From Rhodospirillaceae bacterium (GTDB lineage Bacteria; Pseudomonadota; Alphaproteobacteria; TMED109; TMED131), in the NCBI GenBank assembly GCA_902547175.1, contig CACCMS010000031.1:1-8473 (forward strand): 8,473 nucleotides of DNA, written 5' to 3'. A model generated the notes under the pieces. The model had not been told where the DNA came from. It did no database searches and saw only the letters and a list, made by a program, of their open reading frames with translations. Shown here one piece after another: positions 5,262-8,473 of this stretch (position 1 is its first letter; each line of letters starts with the position of its first letter). The translations under genes were made by a program, and so were the position numbers.

Positions 5262-6396
5262 TTTCTATTCTTCTATTTTTACTTCTACCTTGTCTAGTTT
5301 GATTGCTTGCAATAGGTTGTGTTTCTCCTTTACTTGTTGCAATAAGTCTTTTAGCATCTATAACATTAGTTTCTTGGAGATTTTGTACTACTGAAGCAGC
5401 TCTAGCAGCTGCTAAATCCCAGTTATCTCTATACTGTGAACCAAATAATAAGGGAACATTATCTGTATGGCCCGTAACTTTTATAGTACTGCTTCCTTTT
5501 TTATTAATTTCTGCAATATTAGACATAATTTTCCTTGCAGCAGGAGTTAATTGCGCTGTTCCCGAAGGAAAAGCTCCTCCAGCTCCGACTGTTACTATAA
5601 CTTTATCATCTTGTTTTTCTACAGATACAAGACCTTGACCTATCTCTTGCTTTAAGGCTACCTTTAATGATTCTTCTGTTAGGTCAGCTTTTTTAGTAGC
5701 GTCCTTAAACTCCTCTTTTTCTTTATTTTGCTTATCTAATGCTTCTTGAGCTGTATCTAGTGCTTTAACTACTTGCTCTAATTTATCTTCAATACCTCCT
5801 ACTAAGACATCTTTTTCTGATTTTCCGGTCGCTGATTTTGCCTTTTCAATAGCATTTAATGTTTCTTGTAACAATTGGGGCAATTCTTTCTCTTCTGCTT
5901 CTGTAGGAGTAAAGTTTAAGACAACATTTTTACCTAAAACTTGAATATCAATATCTCCTCTAGCTACTGCCTCTTCAACAGCTTTAGCCAATTCTTTAGT
6001 GTCATCTTTAAAGTCTTCATCTTTATCTTTTGTTTGAAGATCTAAATTAGGCTCTTCTTCAAGTGTAGTTTTTTGTCTTACTGTTTCTTGAACTGATGGA
6101 GAAGGTGATGGGCTAAAATTTAAACTTAAAATTGTGGTTCCTTTTGGCTGTTCCACAACTGGTAGAACTCTCTGAACACCAAAAGCATTTTTAAGACTAC
6201 CACTTATTTGTTTAAATTTAGGTACATTAAATTCAGCAAATGATAATATCAACACAAAAAATGCCATTAGTAGAGTCGCCATGTCTGCAAAGGTAGACAT
6301 CCATGCTGGAGCTCCTACAGGAGGACATTTTGGGCAGTCATCTTCTGTAAAAGCATCCTCTACAACTACTTCTTCAGCTTCTTTTGATACAGCCAT
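5239..6396 (-). CDS. motB: Flagellar stator subunit MotB (PomB-like)
   Basis: This is the B subunit of the flagellar stator. It anchors to peptidoglycan and carries the ion-binding aspartate. The N-terminal 'CPKCPPVGAPAWMSTFADMA' runs into the single transmembrane helix (about 33-53), with D38 at the site of MotB D32/PomB D24. The following 'FKQISGSLKNAFGVQ' (61-75) resembles sodium-type PomB. The C-terminal OmpA-like peptidoglycan domain is complete (about 273-385): TGHTDN (308-313), NWDLAAARA (325-333) and RSKNRRIEI (371-379). At 385 aa it is longer than typical 300-320-aa MotB/PomB. The extra is a charged helical linker (about 115-245) that includes a strand-like 'GDIDIQVLGKNVVLNF'. AAGGA (6407-6403) is a fair ribosome-binding site. 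The gene is 11 nt after motA and overlaps the next gene. Confidence 0.95.
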   Translation of the reverse strand: MAVSKEAEEVVVEDAFTEDDCPKCPPVGAPAWMSTFADMATLLMAFFVLILSFAEFNVPKFKQISGSLKNAFGVQRVLPVVEQPKGTTILSLNFSPSPSPSVQETVRQKTTLEEEPNLDLQTKDKDEDFKDDTKELAKAVEEAVARGDIDIQVLGKNVVLNFTPTEAEEKELPQLLQETLNAIEKAKSATGKSEKDVLVGGIEDKLEQVVKALDTAQEALDKQNKEKEEFKDATKKADLTEESLKVALKQEIGQGLVSVEKQDDKVIVTVGAGGAFPSGTAQLTPAARKIMSNIAEINKKGSSTIKVTGHTDNVPLLFGSQYRDNWDLAAARAASVVQNLQETNVIDAKRLIATSKGETQPIASNQTRQGRSKNRRIEIEINYGK

Positions 6397-6407
6397 AATT
6401 ATTCCTT

Positions 6408-7181
6408 TTAATTAGCTGCAGCTGCAGCTTCAATTTTTTCTTGTTGCTTAGGTGGTAAGTTAGCTAAAAGTTGATCTTGAATATTTCTAGGACTTTCTCC
6501 TCTAGATATAGCTCTCAAAGCACTTACAATCATTTCTCTAAACACTATTTCTTTTTGTGTATTTTGTTCTAAAGTTAATTTCATTGGTAAAAAAATTACA
6601 TTTGCTAACATAGCTCCATATAAGGTAGTTAAAAGAGCAACTGCCATTGCAGGACCTATAGCTTTTGGATCAGCCATATTTCCAAGCATAGCAACCAAAC
6701 CTACAAGAGTACCTATCATGCCCATAGCAGGTCCAATATCAATCCAGGATCCTACGACCGCTTGATTAGTTTCATGTCTTTTTTTCATTGCTGCAAGTTC
6801 TAGCTGTAACTGTTCATTTAGCTTAGCTTCATCTGCACCATCTACTAACATTTGTAAGCCTTTTTCAAAAAACTTATCAGGTACTTCTTGACCCTCAAGA
6901 GCCATCATACCATCTTTTCTAGCAATAGTTGCAAGCTCTGAAACTCTAGAAATTAACTCTTCAACATTTCTTTTTCCTGGCATAAACACTTTTCCCATCA
7001 CTCCAAAGCTTCCTAAAAACTGAGGTAATTCGCACCTATACATAACAGCAAAAAAAGTTCCTCCAAAAACAATTAACATTGAAGGTACATCTATATACAT
7101 TCCTAAACCACCAGCAGAAATCATTGCTCCTGCTATCATACCCATTGCTCCTAAAAAACCTATTAATGATGCTATATCCAT
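6408..7181 (-). CDS. motA: Flagellar stator subunit MotA (PomA-like)
   Basis: This is the A subunit of the stator; it forms the ring of the ion channel around MotB and pushes the rotor protein FliG. The 257-aa protein has four membrane helices (about 4-24, 30-48, 149-169, 177-199). The cytoplasmic loop carries the charged rotor-contact residues R88, K89 and E96 at the same numbers as Vibrio PomA. The channel segments 'PAMGMIGTLVGLVAMLGNM' (151-169) and 'IGPAMAVALLTTLYGAMLAN' (175-194) are nearly those of PomA and include T158 and T185/T186, associated with sodium-type stators. This suggests, but does not prove, sodium drive. AGAGGG (7196-7191) lies 9 nt before the ATG, and a sigma-70-like promoter is just upstream. 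It leads a probable four-gene operon. Confidence 0.95.
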   Translation of the reverse strand: MDIASLIGFLGAMGMIAGAMISAGGLGMYIDVPSMLIVFGGTFFAVMYRCELPQFLGSFGVMGKVFMPGKRNVEELISRVSELATIARKDGMMALEGQEVPDKFFEKGLQMLVDGADEAKLNEQLQLELAAMKKRHETNQAVVGSWIDIGPAMGMIGTLVGLVAMLGNMADPKAIGPAMAVALLTTLYGAMLANVIFLPMKLTLEQNTQKEIVFREMIVSALRAISRGESPRNIQDQLLANLPPKQQEKIEAAAAAN

Positions 7182-7207
7182 ATTTGTTGACCCTCTCAGT
7201 TAACCTA

Positions 7208-7235
7208 ATTATATTAATTAAATAAATAATTGCAA
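7208..7235 (-). promoter_or_regulatory. Promoter of the motA operon
   Basis: On the minus strand TTGCAA (7235-7230, four of six to the -35 consensus) is followed after 16 bp by a perfect TATAAT (7213-7208). Transcription would start near 7201, leaving a leader of about 20 nt that includes the AGAGGG ribosome-binding site. No sigma-54 (GG-N10-GC) or sigma-28-like site is apparent, so stator expression may be housekeeping and not tied to the flagellar class hierarchy. Confidence 0.5.
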
Positions 7236-7249
7236 ATTATAGACCATTT

Positions 7250-7759
7250 ATGACTATAAATAAAAAAAAACAATCTATGTATATTACTTTTACTATAATA
7301 ATTTTAATATTTTTTTCCAGTGTTAAGCTTAAGGCAAATGAAGCATATTATGCAAAAGGTCATATTATTCATGATTTAAAACTAAATATACTATGGCTTA
7401 GGTGTAGTGTAGGACAAGTGTGGAACTCTGAAACTAATAGTTGTGATGGAAAAGCCATTAAATTAAAAATGAGTCAAATTGATGAAGTTATTATTCAAGC
7501 TAATAATCAGCTTGGAGGTTTTTGGAGGTTACCTACCAGAAAAGAACTAGAAAATTTAGTATGTATGTCTTGCGATAAGGTTAAAATCAATGATAAGTTT
7601 TTTCCTAATACACCATACGAACCCTTTTGGACAGGAGAAAAAAATAACTGGTCAAAAAATAAGGATTTTTATTGGTCAGTTAATTTTTTTACTGGACATA
7701 CTTTTGGCAGATTTCCTGGACAAATTCCTAATTTTGTCAGACTTGTCAGTGAACGTTGA
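7250..7759 (+). CDS. Exported DUF1566 / Lcl C-terminal domain protein
   Basis: The 169-aa product begins with a lysine-rich start and a hydrophobic segment (about 11-27, 'MYITFTIIILIFFSS'), with signal cleavage probably near KANEA (about 29-31). The mature protein is one DUF1566/Lcl C-terminal-like domain: a 'LNILWLRCSVGQVWNSETNS' opening (45-64) with C52 and C65, then 'GGFWRLPTRKELENLV' (89-104). The rest includes 'INDKFFPNTPYEPFWTGE' (113-130), 'YWSVNFFTGHTFGR' (141-154) and 'NFVRLVSE' (161-168). These WRLPT and FVRLV boxes are diagnostic. The domain has a C-type-lectin-like fold and occurs in secreted or surface proteins, often of unknown ligand. The start is the ATG at 7250; the in-frame ATG at 7277 is an alternative, and neither has a clear Shine-Dalgarno. 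It is divergent from motA and its 3' end overlaps the minus-strand gene at 7676-7954. Confidence 0.82.
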   Translation: MTINKKKQSMYITFTIIILIFFSSVKLKANEAYYAKGHIIHDLKLNILWLRCSVGQVWNSETNSCDGKAIKLKMSQIDEVIIQANNQLGGFWRLPTRKELENLVCMSCDKVKINDKFFPNTPYEPFWTGEKNNWSKNKDFYWSVNFFTGHTFGRFPGQIPNFVRLVSER

Positions 7760-7954
7760 TTTTTTTTTTAGATAGCTAAAAAGTTTATATAAAAAAACAA
7801 AAATACCTAGAATGATAACAAGATAGGAAATTTGAGTAGGATTTATAAAGGATAAATATTTCATTTTATCTGTAAATAATAAAGCAGCTAAAATTATTAC
7901 TAATACAGCAACAAGAAAGTATCTAATTATTAAACAGTTTTTACAGTTAGTCAT
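7676..7954 (-). CDS. Small two-helix inner-membrane protein with N-terminal CxxC
   Basis: The frame gives 92 aa with a CxxC (C4, C7 in 'MTNCKNCLIIRYF') and two convincing membrane helices (about 9-28 and 41-60). After that comes a basic juxtamembrane end 'FSYLKKK'. This topology is unlikely by chance and supports a real gene, perhaps a metal- or redox-linked membrane peptide; I do not recognise the family. The last about 25 residues lie antisense to the end of the DUF1566 gene (84-nt convergent overlap) and follow a run of ten A (7769-7760 on this strand). One extra A would place a TGA six codons later, at codon 4 beyond the run, so the natural end may be near the run and the tail may be spurious. 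No good Shine-Dalgarno is seen; TATAAT at 7996-7991 could be its -10. Confidence 0.6.
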   Translation of the reverse strand: MTNCKNCLIIRYFLVAVLVIILAALLFTDKMKYLSFINPTQISYLVIILGIFVFLYKLFSYLKKKSTFTDKSDKIRNLSRKSAKSMSSKKIN

Positions 7955-8059
7955 GTTTTTATAATTTATTACATAGTCATTTATCTGACCATTATAATAT
8001 AAACAATAATAAAAAAAAATATAAATAGCTTAAATATTGATTAATTTCAGTCAGTTTTA

Positions 8060-8077
8060 TGACATTTTCCTATGTCA
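8060..8077. promoter_or_regulatory. Inverted repeat upstream of rpoN (possible operator)
   Basis: TGACAT (8060-8065) and ATGTCA (8072-8077) form a perfect 6-bp inverted repeat around a 6-nt centre, 61 nt before the rpoN start in the only intergenic space between it and its divergent neighbour. The half-sites contain G and C in otherwise nearly pure A/T sequence, which makes them stand out. The spacing would fit a dimeric regulator bound to one face of the helix. No matching regulator can be named. Confidence 0.35.
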
Positions 8078-8138
8078 AATTAAAATTTTGCTTTTATTTA
8101 CTCAAAAGATCAAATTATTAAAAACACAGGAGATTATA

Positions 8139-8473
8139 ATGCAATTTAACCAAAGACTAAATATTAAACATTCACAGTCAATTGTTATGACACCTCAATT
8201 AAGACAGGCTATTAAACTATTACAATTTTCTAATTTAGAGCTATCTAAATATATCGAGGAAGAAATAGAAAAAAACCCTTTCTTAGAGAGAAAAAATAAT
8301 AATGATATAAACCGATCAGAAGACACCTCTTTTGCTAGAGCTAATGAGTCTGAACAGAGATGGGAACCTCCTTATAAAAACAATAACACTAACTTTCAGT
8401 ATGATGATTTATCAAACATTGAGGATAGAGTAGGAGAGCCTAAAAAAACTCTGAGAAATTTTTTATTAGATCA
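8139..8473 (+). CDS. rpoN: RNA polymerase sigma-54 factor RpoN (3' part outside window)
   Basis: The ATG at 8139 follows AGGAGA (8128-8133) at 5 nt. The visible 111 codons start with the sigma-54 region I signature: 'QSIVMTPQLRQAIKLLQFSN' (13-32) followed by 'LELSKYIEEEIEKNPFLE', the leucine/glutamine-rich element that contacts the -12 promoter base and the AAA+ activators. The acidic, low-complexity region II follows (about 51-100), and then the start of the core-binding domain ('KKTLRNFLLDQ'). The frame is still open at the window edge. Sigma-54 directs transcription of nitrogen-assimilation and often flagellar genes with activator ATPases. In many alphaproteobacteria rpoN follows lptA/lptB; here a small membrane protein gene on the other strand lies upstream. 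Confidence 0.96.
   Translation, partial: MQFNQRLNIKHSQSIVMTPQLRQAIKLLQFSNLELSKYIEEEIEKNPFLERKNNNDINRSEDTSFARANESEQRWEPPYKNNNTNFQYDDLSNIEDRVGEPKKTLRNFLLD

Noticed and set aside
5303..5638. Plus-strand frame inside motB
   Set aside because: Shadow of the OmpA-like domain coding region.
7590..7775. Plus-strand second frame inside the DUF1566 gene
   Set aside because: Overlaps the conserved domain in another frame and has no ribosome-binding site.

Overview
The window is a very A+T-rich stretch of bacterial chromosome (A/T homopolymers throughout, codons strongly A/T-ending). It carries a PomA/PomB-type flagellar stator pair and the 5' end of rpoN (sigma-54). That fits a motile, probably marine, alphaproteobacterium with a low-GC genome. 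The combination excludes a cyanobacterium, which matters for the most interesting locus. The taxonomic placement is an inference from gene content and composition.

Layout. At 1-635 is the 3' part of a MORN-like/YwqK-family repeat protein, closed by a strong intrinsic terminator (643-681). On the minus strand at 930-680 lies a compact unit not explained by ordinary gene calling: two tandem 50-nt RNA elements that match the glutamine riboswitch (glnA RNA) consensus, a possible ribosome-binding-site-sequestering hairpin, a strong Shine-Dalgarno, and a 35-codon basic micropeptide. In cyanobacteria, glutamine riboswitches control small proteins that inactivate glutamine synthetase. The same layout in a flagellated, sigma-54-encoding bacterium is the main discovery candidate here.

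From 1042 to 4167 is a plus-strand run of small, mostly exported or orphan genes: an exported protein with an amphipathic tail, a 60-aa basic protein, a surface-adhesin-E-like protein, a 58-aa membrane-anchored two-Cys protein, a SAM methyltransferase-like protein, a 58-aa cytosolic protein with a perfect Shine-Dalgarno, and a fasciclin (FAS1) protein.

From 7181 down to 4160 on the minus strand is a probable operon: motA (pomA-like), motB (pomB-like), a conserved-domain hypothetical overlapping the end of motB, and a GFA/CENP-V-type zinc protein whose end overlaps the end of the FAS1 gene. A good sigma-70-like promoter precedes motA. Divergent from motA is an exported DUF1566/Lcl-domain protein (7250-7759). 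It converges with a small two-helix membrane protein (7676-7954, minus), which is divergent from rpoN (8139 to the window edge).

The stator genes work together as the ion-driven flagellar torque generator, and their cluster partner of unknown function may belong to motility. The riboswitch unit, if active, would couple intracellular glutamine to synthesis of a small regulator, plausibly of glutamine synthetase.
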